A stretch of 64,000 nucleotides of DNA, taken from the NCBI RefSeq assembly GCF_005502275.1, contig NZ_SWLZ01000001.1, positions 62,001-126,000 on the forward strand, in the 5' to 3' direction. Below the pieces are notes generated by a model that did not search any database, had not been told where the DNA came from, and worked only from the letters and a program-made list of their open reading frames with translations. Within the stretch, counting starts at the first letter, position 1. The number at the start of each line of letters is the position of its first letter. Positions 14,909-24,973 of the stretch are shown here, one piece after another. A program made the position numbers and the translations under genes. The DNA comes from Robertmurraya siralis (lineage in GTDB: Bacteria > Bacillota > Bacilli > Bacillales > Cytobacillaceae).

Positions 14909-16606
14909 TTAATCAATATCTTGGATAATTTTTTCTAAGAATTCACCCATCCGTTTAACGGCTGGTTCAGAAAAATCAAAACTGACGCCTGTTTCTTCAT
15001 AAATTGCTGCGATGGATTGATTATAATCAGCACCTGCCCCTTTTTTAAAAGCTTCAACAGTCCGCTCTGGATTGCTCCGATAATTTTCAAGTAATTGGAG
15101 TGCACCAAGCATTGACATGGAGTATTCAATATTATAGAAAGGGTATTGGAAATAATGAATGGTTCCTGCCCAGCTCATCCCAACTTCTTCCTCAAGTCCA
15201 GAAGTATCAACAGGATTTAAACCATAGCGTTTCGAGATTTCGTAGTATTTTTCATCCCGCTCCTTGGCAGTGTGGTTAGGATTTGTATACATCCAATGCT
15301 GGAAAAGATCCCCTGACAATGGGCCGAATAACATCGTAAATGCCCTTCTCAGCTCTTCCCGCTGCGCACTTTTGAAATCTTCCTCATCTGGATAAAAACG
15401 ATCCAGCTTATCCAGTAACAATAACTCCATTCCATGAGAATACAATTCAGCAACTTCCGAGCGGAGTTGGTAGCGTTCAATAGGACCGTGTTCAGAAAAC
15501 TCAAGGTAGCCATTTACCGCATGGCCCATTTCATGAATTAATGCGATCAAAGAGAAAAAGGAAGGACTGAAGTTCGCAAAAACAAAGGTATCCCCTGAAA
15601 CGGGTAAGAAGGTGCAGAAACCGCCTGGGCTTTTTCCTTTCCGCTCTCCAAGATCTAGCAACCCGTTCTCTCTCATGTGATTGAATCGGTCTGCAAAATA
15701 GGGGTCAGTTTTTCCTAACATTTCCGTGACACCATCCATAAGCGCAGACACTTCGGAATACGGTGGCTTCTTCATCAATTTAGCCGAATTGTCCCATGGG
15801 CGATATGTATCGACACCGAGCTTGGATTTAAAAATAGCTGCGAGTCGATTCCAAGCTGGGATAATATGTTTCTCTACATTTTCATGAAATTCATAACAAT
15901 CTTGGACACTATACTCCCGATTTTTAGCGACAAACATATAATCTCGATAATTTTCAAAGCCAGAATTTAAAGCGATTTGATGGCGTAATTGAATGAGTTC
16001 ATCCATGAGGGCGTCCATTTCAGGCTTAATTTGACGAAAGGCAGTTCCCATCTTTTTATAAGCTTTTTCTCGCACGGCTCGATCTAGATGATCAAGCTGG
16101 GCTTGGATAAATGGAAAAGGTTTTTCCTCTCCTTCCCATTCAACTGTTAATCCTCCCATAATTTCACTGTACTTGGTAGAAAGCTCTTGTTCTTTCACTT
16201 TTAATGGAATATTTTCTTCTCTGAACAGTTTAATTTTAGACTCACGAACACGTCGCATGAGACCATAACGAGTTTCATCTAATTGATGAAAATAGGGCGA
16301 CTCACATAATTTTTCATTTAGTTTAGCTTCATATTTCATTAAGAGTGGTTGGACGACCTGCTGATCGTGCAGATAGATTGACTTAATGCTCTCATCCTCT
16401 GTATTCCTATAAAAATCGACTTGGTGACCTGTCATCGCCTCTTCGATTTTTATCATGAACTTTCGTTCTTCTTTTAACCACTTTTCTAGGTCAGTAACAG
16501 ATGTAATGGGGATGTCAAGTAAGCTTTGAATTTGAGCTTCTACCTCTTTTACATCTTGTAAATCTATTAATTCTTTATAATAAGAATGACTTACTTCTTT
16601 TGTCAT
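14909..16606 (-). CDS. M3-family oligoendopeptidase
   Basis: 565-residue zinc metallopeptidase of family M3, the oligoendopeptidase F-like branch. The zinc motif HEMGH is at about residue 357, followed by the Glu region REDSE-like helix RSEVAELYSHGMELLL that gives the third ligand. The C-terminal SGLEEEVGMSWAGTIHYFQYPFYNIEYSMSMLGALQLLE is the conserved M3 end. It is cytoplasmic, with no signal peptide, and cuts short peptides. ATG 16606 has a GAGAGG site. It is monocistronic and ends at a hairpin. Confidence 0.92.
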   Translation of the reverse strand: MTKEVSHSYYKELIDLQDVKEVEAQIQSLLDIPITSVTDLEKWLKEERKFMIKIEEAMTGHQVDFYRNTEDESIKSIYLHDQQVVQPLLMKYEAKLNEKLCESPYFHQLDETRYGLMRRVRESKIKLFREENIPLKVKEQELSTKYSEIMGGLTVEWEGEEKPFPFIQAQLDHLDRAVREKAYKKMGTAFRQIKPEMDALMDELIQLRHQIALNSGFENYRDYMFVAKNREYSVQDCYEFHENVEKHIIPAWNRLAAIFKSKLGVDTYRPWDNSAKLMKKPPYSEVSALMDGVTEMLGKTDPYFADRFNHMRENGLLDLGERKGKSPGGFCTFLPVSGDTFVFANFSPSFFSLIALIHEMGHAVNGYLEFSEHGPIERYQLRSEVAELYSHGMELLLLDKLDRFYPDEEDFKSAQREELRRAFTMLFGPLSGDLFQHWMYTNPNHTAKERDEKYYEISKRYGLNPVDTSGLEEEVGMSWAGTIHYFQYPFYNIEYSMSMLGALQLLENYRSNPERTVEAFKKGAGADYNQSIAAIYEETGVSFDFSEPAVKRMGEFLEKIIQDID

Positions 16607-16677
16607 GAATTCCTCTCCCTCGCCTTTTTAAATTTTCTTAAAATTAATATTATCATATTATTGAATATTAGGTCTAA

Positions 16678-16857
16678 GAATCGTTTTTTAAATTAATTGG
16701 CCCAATAGCTTTTGCGGACTATCACAAATGGGAAGAAAATCAACTGATGGCGGGAGAATCGTTGGAGGAAAAAAGATGGGGGGGACTTTTCAAGTGTGGA
16801 GACCAATATGGAATTTGGTGCTTGAATATATTTGAGAAAATTGTGCAACAATTCTAA
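16678..16857 (+). pseudogene. Possible decayed coding fragment
   Basis: A 59-codon open frame without a usable start reads as protein-like: GPIAFADYHKWEENQLMAG and WGGLFKCGDQYGIWCLNIFE. There is no ribosome binding site. I do not recognise the family. It may be the end of a lost gene, or chance. Confidence 0.25.
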
Positions 16858-16954
16858 GGGAGCGGAACCTTACTTTAAGGGGAACTATCTACTTTACTTT
16901 CAACGTAAAAAAGTGTAATATTTGTGACGATATTGTGAAATAACACACGTGATC

Positions 16955-16991
16955 TTGACATGTAATAACTATTATATAATATTTATTATAA
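16955..16991 (+). promoter_or_regulatory. ahpC promoter with PerR-like box
   Basis: A perfect TTGACA lies at 16955-16960. TAATATTTATTATAA (16977-16991) matches the PerR consensus TTATAAT-N-ATTATAA at 12 of 14 positions and would cover the -10 area. Peroxide-sensing PerR regulates ahpCF in Bacillus, so this placement is expected. Confidence 0.65.
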
Positions 16992-17042
16992 ATAAAATTT
17001 TATAAAATTTTATTACATAAATTTTTGGGAGGAATTTTTAAA

Positions 17043-17606
17043 ATGTCTTTAATCGGAAAAGAAGTATTACCATTCACAGCACAAGCGTATCACAATGGAG
17101 ATTTTATCACTGTAAGTGATGAAAATTTCAAAGGGAAATGGAGTGTCGTTTGTTTTTACCCTGCGGATTTCACATTTGTTTGCCCAACTGAGCTTGAAGA
17201 TCTGCAAAATGAATATGCTACATTAAAGGAACTTGGAGTTGAAGTATACTCCGTTTCTACAGATACTCATTTCACACATAAAGCTTGGCATGATCATTCA
17301 GAAGCAATTAGCAAAATTGAGTATATTATGATTGGTGACCCTTCACAAAAACTCACTCGTAACTTTGAAGTTTTGGATGAAGAAGCAGGACTTGCTCAAC
17401 GCGGCACTTTCATCATTGATCCAGATGGTATTGTTCAAGCTGTTGAGATCAACGCTGACGGCATCGGACGTGATGCAAGCACATTGGTAAACAAAATTAA
17501 AGCGGCACAATATGTACGCAACAATCCAGGCGAAGTTTGCCCGGCAAAATGGCAAGAAGGCGGAGAAACACTGAAGCCAAGTCTTGATCTTGTAGGGAAA
17601 ATTTAA
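17043..17606 (+). CDS. ahpC: Alkyl hydroperoxide reductase subunit C (peroxiredoxin)
   Basis: 187-residue typical 2-Cys peroxiredoxin. The peroxidatic Cys is in FTFVCPTE and the resolving Cys in [10 protein letters not shown] near the C-terminus. The family opening [11 protein letters not shown] is intact. It reduces H2O2 and organic peroxides with electrons from AhpF. GGGAGGA (17028-17034) sets ATG 17043. ahpF begins 11 nt after its stop, so they form an operon. A PerR-like box upstream predicts induction by peroxide. Confidence 0.97.
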   Translation: MSLIGKEVLPFTAQAYHNGDFITVSDENFKGKWSVVCFYPADFTFVCPTELEDLQNEYATLKELGVEVYSVSTDTHFTHKAWHDHSEAISKIEYIMIGDPSQKLTRNFEVLDEEAGLAQRGTFIIDPDGIVQAVEINADGIGRDASTLVNKIKAAQYVRNNPGEVCPAKWQEGGETLKPSLDLVGKI

Positions 17607-17617
17607 GGAGTAATATC

Positions 17618-19150
17618 ATGTTATTAGAAGCAGATATTAAAGCACAGTTAGCTCAATATCTTCAGATGATGGAGGGTGACATTCTTCTTAAAGTGAGTGC
17701 TGGAGATGACCAAGTATCCCACGATATGCTTGCTTTAGTAGATGAAATATCATCAATGTCTTCCCACATTAAAGTAGAGAAGACAACTTTAGAGCGAACA
17801 CCTAGCTTCAGTGTGAATCGCATCGGGGAGGATACAGGCATTACATTTGCCGGAGTTCCCCTTGGACATGAATTCACTTCACTCGTTCTCGCTCTTCTTC
17901 AAGTAAGTGGACGTGCTCCAAAAGTGGATCCGAAAGTCATCGAGCAAGTGAAGAAGATTGAAGGTGAGTTTCACTTTGAATCCTATATAAGCTTGACTTG
18001 CCATAACTGTCCTGATGTTGTTCAGGCTCTGAACGTGATGAGCATTCTTCATCCTGGAATCAGTCACACCATGATTGATGGTGCTGCTTTTAAGGAAGAA
18101 GTGGAGAAAAAAGACATTATGGCTGTTCCTACGGTTTTCCTTAATGGTGAACCGTTTGGCAGCGGGCGTATGACCCTGGAGGAAATTTTGGCGAAAATAG
18201 GCAGTGATCCAGATGCTTCAGAACTTACTGACAAGGAACCCTATGATGTCCTTGTCGTTGGAGGGGGACCTGCTGGTGCTAGTGCCGCTGTATATGCAGC
18301 ACGTAAAGGGATTCGTACGGGGATTGTCGCGGAGCGTTTCGGCGGTCAAATTATGGATACACTCGGAATTGAAAACTTCATTAGCGTTAAGTACACAGAG
18401 GGTCCTAAGCTTGCAGCAAGCCTTGAGGAGCATGTAAAACAGTATGAAAATATTGATGTTATGAACCTCCAGCGTGCAAAGCGTTTAGAGAAAAAGGATC
18501 TAGTTGAGGTTGAACTTGAAAATGGGGCCGTGTTAAAGAGTAAAACGGTCATACTTTCAACAGGTGCGCGTTGGCGCAATGTTGGCGTTCCGGGCGAGTT
18601 AGAGTTCAAAAATAAAGGGGTAGCCTACTGCCCTCACTGTGACGGTCCATTATTCGAAGGAAAACGTGTAGCCGTTATCGGTGGCGGTAATTCTGGAATT
18701 GAAGCTGCCATTGATTTGGCCGGTATTGTGAAGCATGTCACAGTGATTGAATTTGCTCCAGAACTAAAGGCGGACTCCGTCCTTCAAGAGCGATTAACCA
18801 GTTTAGCAAACGTAACGGTGATCAAGAACGCTCAAACGACAGAAATTACAGGTACTGACAAAGTAAATGGGATTTCGTATAAGGATCGGGCAACAGAAGA
18901 AATTCACCATATTGAATTAGAAGGAGTCTTCGTTCAAATCGGTCTTGTACCGAATACAGAATGGTTGGACGGCATCATTGAGCGCAATCGTCTCGGTGAA
19001 ATTATCGTCGACAAGCGCGGTTCAACGACGGTACCTGGCGTCTTTGCAGCAGGAGACTGTACCGACAGTGCCTATAAACAAATCATTATTTCAATGGGTT
19101 CCGGTGCAACGGCAGCATTAGGTGCCTTTGATTACTTAATTCGAAATTAA
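17618..19150 (+). CDS. ahpF: Alkyl hydroperoxide reductase subunit F
   Basis: 510-residue flavoprotein. The N-terminal 200 residues are two thioredoxin folds with CHNC at about residue 127. The FAD motif [12 protein letters not shown] lies near 215, the redox pair CPHC near 340, and the NAD(P)H motif [12 protein letters not shown] near 355. The C-terminal [27 protein letters not shown] closes the thioredoxin reductase-like part. It passes electrons from NADH to AhpC. It starts at ATG 17618 after AAGGAG. A terminator follows within about 20 bp. Confidence 0.97.
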   Translation: MLLEADIKAQLAQYLQMMEGDILLKVSAGDDQVSHDMLALVDEISSMSSHIKVEKTTLERTPSFSVNRIGEDTGITFAGVPLGHEFTSLVLALLQVSGRAPKVDPKVIEQVKKIEGEFHFESYISLTCHNCPDVVQALNVMSILHPGISHTMIDGAAFKEEVEKKDIMAVPTVFLNGEPFGSGRMTLEEILAKIGSDPDASELTDKEPYDVLVVGGGPAGASAAVYAARKGIRTGIVAERFGGQIMDTLGIENFISVKYTEGPKLAASLEEHVKQYENIDVMNLQRAKRLEKKDLVEVELENGAVLKSKTVILSTGARWRNVGVPGELEFKNKGVAYCPHCDGPLFEGKRVAVIGGGNSGIEAAIDLAGIVKHVTVIEFAPELKADSVLQERLTSLANVTVIKNAQTTEITGTDKVNGISYKDRATEEIHHIELEGVFVQIGLVPNTEWLDGIIERNRLGEIIVDKRGSTTVPGVFAAGDCTDSAYKQIIISMGSGATAALGAFDYLIRN

Positions 19151-19171
19151 GTTGGTAGAAGTGGTGAGATG

Positions 19172-19222
19172 AAAGCTGTGTCAAAAAGTTGTTTAAAATG
19201 ACTTTTTGATCTCAGCTTTTTC
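19172..19222 (+). terminator. Terminator of ahpCF
   Basis: AAAGCTGTGTCAAAAAGT pairs with ACTTTTTGATCTCAGCTTT with one bulge, and a T tail follows. Confidence 0.85.
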
Positions 19223-19240
19223 TTCGTTATGTTTCGGTGT

Positions 19241-19290
19241 TGATTTTTGGCTCATTTCGTGTGAAATTAAGGTTTCATACGAAATGAGCC
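19241..19290. repeat. Long hairpin, part of a dispersed element
   Basis: GGCTCATTTCGTGTGAAA and TTTCATACGAAATGAGCC form an 18-bp stem with one mismatch and a 6-nt loop. The left arm and flank resemble 44175-44214 (for instance GATTTTTG, CTCATTT, GTGTGAA). Confidence 0.5.
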
Positions 19291-19624
19291 AGAAATCGTT
19301 ATATTAACAATGTCAATATATGAAAAAGAAACTGAAGTCAGCTTTCGCATACTTTCCAACATGTATATCCTGATTTCTGATTATTTTAACTTTAGTATAT
19401 ATTGCCTGTTTTCAAAGTGATTTTCTTTGTAATTCATCCCTTCAAGAGATCATTTATGATTGGCTGTTTATTTTAATGTAATCACTCGATGTTTCATGAT
19501 ATCCAAAGAAACAGGTTTTGAGAAACTCATAAGGAATCGATATGCTGGTAATAATAAATGAATAATTACTTGAAACGAGAGTTTTTTGGATCGATTTATT
19601 TCGTAAAAATGTGGAGGTTGGCAG
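19291..19624. other. Non-coding stretch
   Basis: About 330 bp with no gene I can support. It must hold the promoter of the following gene, but I see no convincing consensus. Confidence 0.35.
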
Positions 19625-22309
19625 GTGAGATATACCGTATTTTATTCATTAGGGTTAGTAACTTTTTTTGTCTTATTGGTTGTATTATTTATTCTTTTAG
19701 ACCAACTTATTATTCACAGATTTTTCGATCCCCTTCAAGTTCCCTCTTTTATCCTTAATGGAATCCTATTGATTTTATTGATACCACTATTATTATTATT
19801 TTTGAATTACATAAGGAAAGAACGTCAGAAATACATTGCTTCCCAAATGGAAATACAGAAATATAAACTGACCTTGGAAAAATCTACTATAGCTGCTTAT
19901 ATTATAAGTGATAAAGGGTTCTTGTATATTAGTCCTGCCTTTGCAGAGTTATTTGGCTATTCCAGAGAAGAATTTTATGAAGGGAAAATTGCTCTAAATG
20001 ATCTCATAGAAGTTGAATTTCACGATATAGTTTCTAAAAACATGAAAGATAGACTTAAAGGAAAAGATGTTGTAGCCAATTACCAAATAAAGGCTCGAAG
20101 AAAAGATGGGACTGAGCTATATTTAGAGTTGTATCCTTCACTAGAAGTGTTTAATGGTATAAATGTTATTATTGGAAATGTAATAAATAGAACTGAGAAA
20201 CATTTTATGCTAATTGAATTGGAGAAACGTGAAAAGGCTCTAACTCAGGCGCAGAAAACGGCCGGAATTTTTTATTGGGAATACGATATTCTTCGTGATG
20301 AGCTTATTTGGAGCACCCCCATTTACGAACTGCTTGAAATTCCAGAGCATGAGGAAGCAAGTTTTGAATTATTGCTATCAAAAGTTCATCCCGATGACCG
20401 GGAGGTACTGTTAATTAGTAAGGAACAGGAACTAAAGGGGCGCTCTATTACGAATGTGTTCCGGGTTCTTAGAAAAGACGGTACAATAAGCACGGTATAT
20501 ACCGTATCACAATCCATGCTAGATGATAAAGGTCAAGCCACCATGGTTGTTGGAACGATGCAAGACATGACAAAAAGACTCAATGAGGAAGATCGATTAG
20601 AACGTTCAGAAATTCAATATAAATCCCTTTTTGAAAATAATTTAGACACGGTTGTTTTACTTGATCTGGAGGGCAATGTTTTATCAATTAATGAGATGGG
20701 TTTAAGCACATTTGGTTACACCAAAGAAGAGATTGTACACCAAAATGCCATCAACGTCGTTTCACCAGAGTACACGGAAGCAGCAAAGCGTTTATTTGTG
20801 CAAGTATTGCTGGGAGAACCTAAAAGGGTTCAACTCCAAGTCATTCATAAGCAAGGACACTTTGTTGATTTAGATATAACCGTCATGCCAATCACTGTGA
20901 AGTCGGAAGTAGAAGGTGTCTTTTGCATCGCTAAAGATGTAACGGAACAAAAAGAACATGTCAAAACTATTGAAAAGTTAGCTTATCAGGATCATTTAAC
21001 AGGATTACCAAATCGAAGAAGACTTTTGGAGCTAATGACATTACATCTTGAAGAAGCGAAAAATAATTCTCTTATGATGGGTATTTTATATATTGACCTC
21101 GATCGTTTGAAATTTGTTAATGATAATTTAGGTCATGTTTATGGAGATGAACTAATTATAGAAGCGGGGAAACGGATACTTACTAGCATTCGAGCTGAAG
21201 ATACCCTTGCTCGAGTGGGGGGAGATGAGTTTGTTGTCATCATCCCTAATATCCCAGATCTAGAAATTACTACAAAAATTGCAAAAGGGATTATGGATTC
21301 CTTTAAAGCAGGTTTTATCATTGGTAATAAATTGTTTCGTACGACAGCGAGCATCGGAATTAGTGCATTTCCTACTCACGGCACGGAAATAAATGATCTG
21401 ATTAGCAAAGCGGATAAAGCAATGTATTTTGTAAAATCAAGTGGTAAGGATCATTTTAAAATTTTTGAGTCAAATTTAAGCGAAAAAGAAAAAAGAAAGT
21501 TTATTTTGCAGACTAGCTTAGAAAGTTCTCTTAAGAATAAAGCCTTTTATCTGATGTATCAACCTAGAATGGATGTTCAAACAGGGAGAACTTCTACATT
21601 TGAATCTTTAATAAGATGGGATAACCCCGAATTAGGTTTAGTGAATCCAAGCGAATTTATCAAGATAGCAGAGGAAACTGGGGACATCGTCCCTTTGGGA
21701 GAGTGGGTACTTTCGGAGTCTTTGCGAACTTTGAAACATCTTCATTTGTCTGGGATGAAACATTTAAAAGTCTCTGTCAATGTTTCAGTGAGGCAATTAT
21801 ACCATTCACACTTTGACCAAACGATAAGTTCCATGCTCCAACAATATCAGTTGCCTCCTAGTTCTTTGGAACTTGAAGTGACTGAGAGTATGCTTATAAA
21901 TGATGACCAAGAAATATCAAATGTTTTAAAAAGTTTACGTGCCCAAGGCGTATGTTTATCAATTGATGACTTTGGCACAGGCAATTCGTCAATCTCCTAT
22001 TTGAAAAGATTATCAGTTGATGTACTTAAAATTGACCGTTCATTTATAACAGGTTTACCGGGTGCAAAGGAGAATGCGGCAATTACGGCTGCAATGATCA
22101 ATCTCGCACATGATTTAAACATCAAGGTAGTTTGTGAAGGAATTGAGACAAAGGAAGAGTTAGCAGCAATTATAAAAATGAATTCCGATGAAGTACAAGG
22201 ATATTTCATCAGTTATCCATTATCAAAAGAAGATCTGTTTCTTTTTTTAAACAATGAAACTGTGAAGGGGAGGAAACTTTTAGATCATTTCAAGCCTCCT
22301 GCTGACTAA
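19625..22309 (+). CDS. PAS-GGDEF-EAL cyclic-di-GMP signalling protein
   Basis: 894 residues. Two transmembrane helices (about 8-60) lead to three or so PAS-type domains (about 75-440), then GGDEF (about 450-615) and EAL (about 630-885). The GGDEF signature is intact and preceded by RAED at the inhibitory-site position, so it can act as a cyclase with feedback. In the EAL part the first motif reads ESL instead of EAL, but EVTES, IDDFGTG, LKIDRSF, CEGIE and EVQGYF are intact, so phosphodiesterase activity is possible. Start GTG 19625 has TGGAGG upstream. It makes or breaks c-di-GMP in response to an unknown signal. Monocistronic. Confidence 0.92.
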   Translation: MRYTVFYSLGLVTFFVLLVVLFILLDQLIIHRFFDPLQVPSFILNGILLILLIPLLLLFLNYIRKERQKYIASQMEIQKYKLTLEKSTIAAYIISDKGFLYISPAFAELFGYSREEFYEGKIALNDLIEVEFHDIVSKNMKDRLKGKDVVANYQIKARRKDGTELYLELYPSLEVFNGINVIIGNVINRTEKHFMLIELEKREKALTQAQKTAGIFYWEYDILRDELIWSTPIYELLEIPEHEEASFELLLSKVHPDDREVLLISKEQELKGRSITNVFRVLRKDGTISTVYTVSQSMLDDKGQATMVVGTMQDMTKRLNEEDRLERSEIQYKSLFENNLDTVVLLDLEGNVLSINEMGLSTFGYTKEEIVHQNAINVVSPEYTEAAKRLFVQVLLGEPKRVQLQVIHKQGHFVDLDITVMPITVKSEVEGVFCIAKDVTEQKEHVKTIEKLAYQDHLTGLPNRRRLLELMTLHLEEAKNNSLMMGILYIDLDRLKFVNDNLGHVYGDELIIEAGKRILTSIRAEDTLARVGGDEFVVIIPNIPDLEITTKIAKGIMDSFKAGFIIGNKLFRTTASIGISAFPTHGTEINDLISKADKAMYFVKSSGKDHFKIFESNLSEKEKRKFILQTSLESSLKNKAFYLMYQPRMDVQTGRTSTFESLIRWDNPELGLVNPSEFIKIAEETGDIVPLGEWVLSESLRTLKHLHLSGMKHLKVSVNVSVRQLYHSHFDQTISSMLQQYQLPPSSLELEVTESMLINDDQEISNVLKSLRAQGVCLSIDDFGTGNSSISYLKRLSVDVLKIDRSFITGLPGAKENAAITAAMINLAHDLNIKVVCEGIETKEELAAIIKMNSDEVQGYFISYPLSKEDLFLFLNNETVKGRKLLDHFKPPAD

Positions 22310-22474
22310 AAGGCTGTGTACGCTTTTTCATTGAAATGATGGCGTTTTTCGGAGTATAAAGGATGAAGAAACAGGGGTGTGTGGTAAAAAAATCCAACAC
22401 CGCACGATAGGGGATATATGGAAATGATGTAATCTACTTTATACGGTTTCCCAATAAAATTTAATAATGAGAAA

Positions 22475-22497
22475 GGAGAGCACGTTACATGCTCTCC
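22475..22497 (-). terminator. Hairpin after the small minus-strand gene
   Basis: GGAGAGCA and TGCTCTCC form an 8-bp stem with a 7-nt loop, just beyond the stop at 22504. The T tail on the minus strand is weak. Confidence 0.5.
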
Positions 22498-22503
22498 TCC
22501 TTG

Positions 22504-22677
22504 CTAACGACGATGTTCAACCAGGTCGATTGTTCCTAGTACAATGTGGGCTAAACCAAAACCGAATACGGTATTTGCGATCATTTTATTAGAACCGCGT
22601 TTTTGTTTTAAAGCGTAACCAGTAGCAGTAACTGCGGCACCTAATACAGTTGGGATCATACCTTCACGAATATTCAA
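22504..22677 (-). CDS. Small membrane protein of Bacillus, unknown function
   Basis: 57 residues if started at TTG 22677, which has GGAGGGG 8 nt upstream; the longer ATG at 22695 would include that site. It has two short hydrophobic segments around IPTVLGAAVTATGYAL and TVFGFGLAHIVLGTIDLVEH. Similar small proteins in Bacillus genomes are sometimes mislabelled asparagine synthase; nothing here looks like that enzyme. The function is unknown. Confidence 0.7.
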   Translation of the reverse strand: MNIREGMIPTVLGAAVTATGYALKQKRGSNKMIANTVFGFGLAHIVLGTIDLVEHRR

Positions 22678-22820
22678 AATAAAACCCCTCCACATCGAAG
22701 TTAACTTGGTGTATTAACACCGATTTATATTATTACCGTAATTCTAATAATTATCATTCAATATTATGATAAAAAGTGTAAAAGAATGGGCAATTGTCCA
22801 CTCACCTCATTTAGAGCAGT

Positions 22821-23123
22821 TTATTCATCATCCTTCAATTTCGATAAATCTGCATCTTCGCCAAACTCAGTTGCATAATTAGGATTTCTATTTGTTTGTC
22901 GTCTATCATCGTTTCGCTCAACTTCTTCATTCATCGGCGAAAATAAAAGACTTAAGCAAATTAATCCACTCAATCCAACAAGACCGTAAATTAATCTGGA
23001 CAAAAATGCTTCTTGACCACCAAATATAGCTGCTACTAGGTCAAATTGAAAAAATCCAATGAGGCCCCAGTTAATCGCTCCGATAATAATTAATGTCAGT
23101 GCGATGCGTTGAATGATTTTCAT
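22821..23123 (-). CDS. DUF378 membrane protein, YuzA-like
   Basis: 100 residues. Two hydrophobic helices (about 7-27 and 40-62) have the DUF378 pattern ALTLIIIGAINWGLIGFF and LIYGLVGLSGL. The C-terminal 35 residues are charged and low in complexity, longer than B. subtilis YuzA. It is an inner membrane protein of unknown function. AAGGAG lies 7 nt before the ATG. Monocistronic, with an AT-rich region of about 340 bp beyond. Confidence 0.85.
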   Translation of the reverse strand: MKIIQRIALTLIIIGAINWGLIGFFQFDLVAAIFGGQEAFLSRLIYGLVGLSGLICLSLLFSPMNEEVERNDDRRQTNRNPNYATEFGEDADLSKLKDDE

Positions 23124-23462
23124 AAATAAAAACTCCTTTAAATATGAATTTGATTACAGTAATAACATTTGTACAGATATTCGTTTTTATACTAGCTGTT
23201 TCGGGGATTTTTATTGATTGTCTCCAATTAATTTAAAGTGAAGTTCGAAAAAAGGATTGGGTAGTAGGGATTTGCATTAGAGATGAGATTACTGTTCAGC
23301 AGAACTTTGAAGGACAAAGTGGTTTATTGTCTCAATTTTTGTAAAGTTAATCCGAGACAAGCTATTTTTTTGGGTAAAGACACATTTCCTAGAAAACAAG
23401 TAACTAGGTTAATGACCAAAGAATAGGATGGTGTGAACTAACTAAAGTTAGGAGTGTATTTT
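23124..23462. other. Non-coding stretch with a possible sigma-K-like promoter
   Basis: Between the divergent DUF378 and Pro-rich genes. AACT (23402-23405), 16 nt and AATAGGATG (23422-23430) match sigma-K with one mismatch in the -10 box. The rest shows nothing I can name. Confidence 0.4.
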
Positions 23463-23921
23463 ATGTATCCAAGTCAAGTAAATATGTATCATCCTCCTTA
23501 TAATGGGGAAGCTGATTTATCTTCACATCATCACCAGAATCCTTACTATTATAACGAAGACGTTAATGAAAGACTGTTTGGCCAATTATTTCCTTCAATA
23601 GGGATACCTTCTGGACCACCTGGATTCCAACCACCATTTAGCTCTCCTGGTCAAAGTCAAGCAGGAGGACCACCAACATCACCACCGCCATCATTTGTTC
23701 CTGCACAAACACAACAAATAGAAGCATTTGCTGTTGATCCGGGTGGCATAAGGGGTTGTTTATTTAGGTTTACTTACGTATGGCTAAGAGGTTTTCAGCA
23801 ATTTTGGTTTTTCCCAATCTTTGTTGGTCGAAACTCTGTCGCAGGTTGGCGTTGGACTGGATTTAACTGGGTTTACTTCGGAATAAGTTTACAGCAAATT
23901 CAATCGTTTACTTGTTTCTAA
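23463..23921 (+). CDS. Pro/Tyr-rich hypothetical protein, possibly spore-associated
   Basis: 152 residues. The first half is Pro/Gly/Ser-rich, disordered, with HH, PPG and SPP segments. The second half is Trp/Phe-rich and ends in Cys: GCLFRFTYVWLRGFQQFWFFP, then VAGWRWTGFNWVYFGIS. No known domain. Similar C-terminal segments occur in uncharacterised Bacillus proteins. AGGAG (23450-23454) points to ATG 23463. A sigma-K-like site upstream makes a spore surface role plausible, but this is inference. Confidence 0.7.
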   Translation: MYPSQVNMYHPPYNGEADLSSHHHQNPYYYNEDVNERLFGQLFPSIGIPSGPPGFQPPFSSPGQSQAGGPPTSPPPSFVPAQTQQIEAFAVDPGGIRGCLFRFTYVWLRGFQQFWFFPIFVGRNSVAGWRWTGFNWVYFGISLQQIQSFTCF

Positions 23922-24145
23922 TGAAAAAAATTTGAAAAGAGCATTATTCTGTTTATAAAAAGCATATTTTCACCTAGAAATGTTAAAAAACTAGAGCCAT
24001 GCGTCAAAACGGAGGAGGGCACTACTGATCGAAAGGATTTCTGCGAAATGCAGAGCTTTATTGATGAGGATGAGTGGAAGAAACTTTGAAAGATATATCA
24101 GCAATTAATTAATTTATTAATAGTATGGGTATATTGCGTATTATA

Positions 24146-24179
24146 AATCCACCCTTGAAGTCATTTTCAGGGGTGGATT
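24146..24179. terminator. Terminator between convergent genes
   Basis: AATCCACCC and GGGTGGATT form a perfect 9-bp stem with a 16-nt loop. It lies between the stop of the minus-strand SDR gene and the plus-strand gene at 23463. Confidence 0.6.
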
Positions 24180-24187
24180 GTTCATCA

Positions 24188-24946
24188 TTAGTATGCTGTC
24201 CAGCCTGCGTCAGCGGCAATAACTTGTCCGTTTACGAAGCTTGATTCGTCTGAGCCTAGGAAGAGGGCAAGCTGCGCAATCTCCATTGGTTGTCCAACAC
24301 GTGGCATTGTTCCACTACCGGTCATTTGGCGTCCCATGCCAAACTCTGAAATGTTGGTCATTGTTGAACCGATGTTCGTTTCGACCCCGCCAGGAGCGAT
24401 GCCGTTACAGCGGATGCCAGATTGCGCATACATGTAGGCAGTGTTTTTGGTTAATCCGGTTACAGCATGTTTGGATGCAGTATAGGCTGCACCGGCACGA
24501 GCACCGCGGAGTCCGCCTGCTGAAATATTATTGACGATGACGCCATGACCTTGCTCTAAAAAGATGTTTGTTGCAATTCGCATTGCTCGCATGACACCAG
24601 TTGTGTTCACCGCAAAGACGCGCTCCCATTTCTCATCCGTAACCTCTCCGACCGGCTCCATTCCATCCATAATGCCTGCATTATTCACTAAGATGTCAAG
24701 CTTCCCAAATGCTTCTTTTGTTTCAATGAATAGATTTTCAAGATCGGCTAATTCTGCAACATTAGTGCGATTTGCAATGGCAACGCCCCCGTCATTGTTA
24801 ATGGCTTCTGCTACTGCCTGAGCCCCTTCAAAATTATAGTCTGAAACAACGACTTTGGCACCTTCTTTTGCATACAATTCAGCAATTGCTTTGCCCATCC
24901 CTGAAGCTGCACCTGTAATAATAGCTACTTTGTCTTTCAATCTCAT
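24188..24946 (-). CDS. Short-chain dehydrogenase/reductase
   Basis: 252-residue classical SDR: TGAASGMG at residues 12-19, NNAG near 90, Ser in NNISAGGLRG and YTASK near 155-160, GGVETNIGS, and the C-terminal AADAGWTAY. It is close to 3-oxoacyl-ACP-reductase-type enzymes that act on alcohols or ketones. GGGGGA places the start at ATG 24946. It is divergent from a TetR-type regulator with inverted repeats between, so it is probably the regulated gene. Confidence 0.88.
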   Translation of the reverse strand: MRLKDKVAIITGAASGMGKAIAELYAKEGAKVVVSDYNFEGAQAVAEAINNDGGVAIANRTNVAELADLENLFIETKEAFGKLDILVNNAGIMDGMEPVGEVTDEKWERVFAVNTTGVMRAMRIATNIFLEQGHGVIVNNISAGGLRGARAGAAYTASKHAVTGLTKNTAYMYAQSGIRCNGIAPGGVETNIGSTMTNISEFGMGRQMTGSGTMPRVGQPMEIAQLALFLGSDESSFVNGQVIAADAGWTAY

Positions 24947-24973
24947 AATCAAAATCCCCCTTGACATTAATGA

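Noticed and set aside
16975-16980. TATAAT as the ahpC -10 box
   Set aside because: It is only 14 nt from TTGACA, too close; the functional -10 is probably a few bases downstream.
22504-22695. Asparagine synthase, as some small Bacillus proteins like this are labelled
   Set aside because: 57 residues with two hydrophobic segments and none of that enzyme's motifs.
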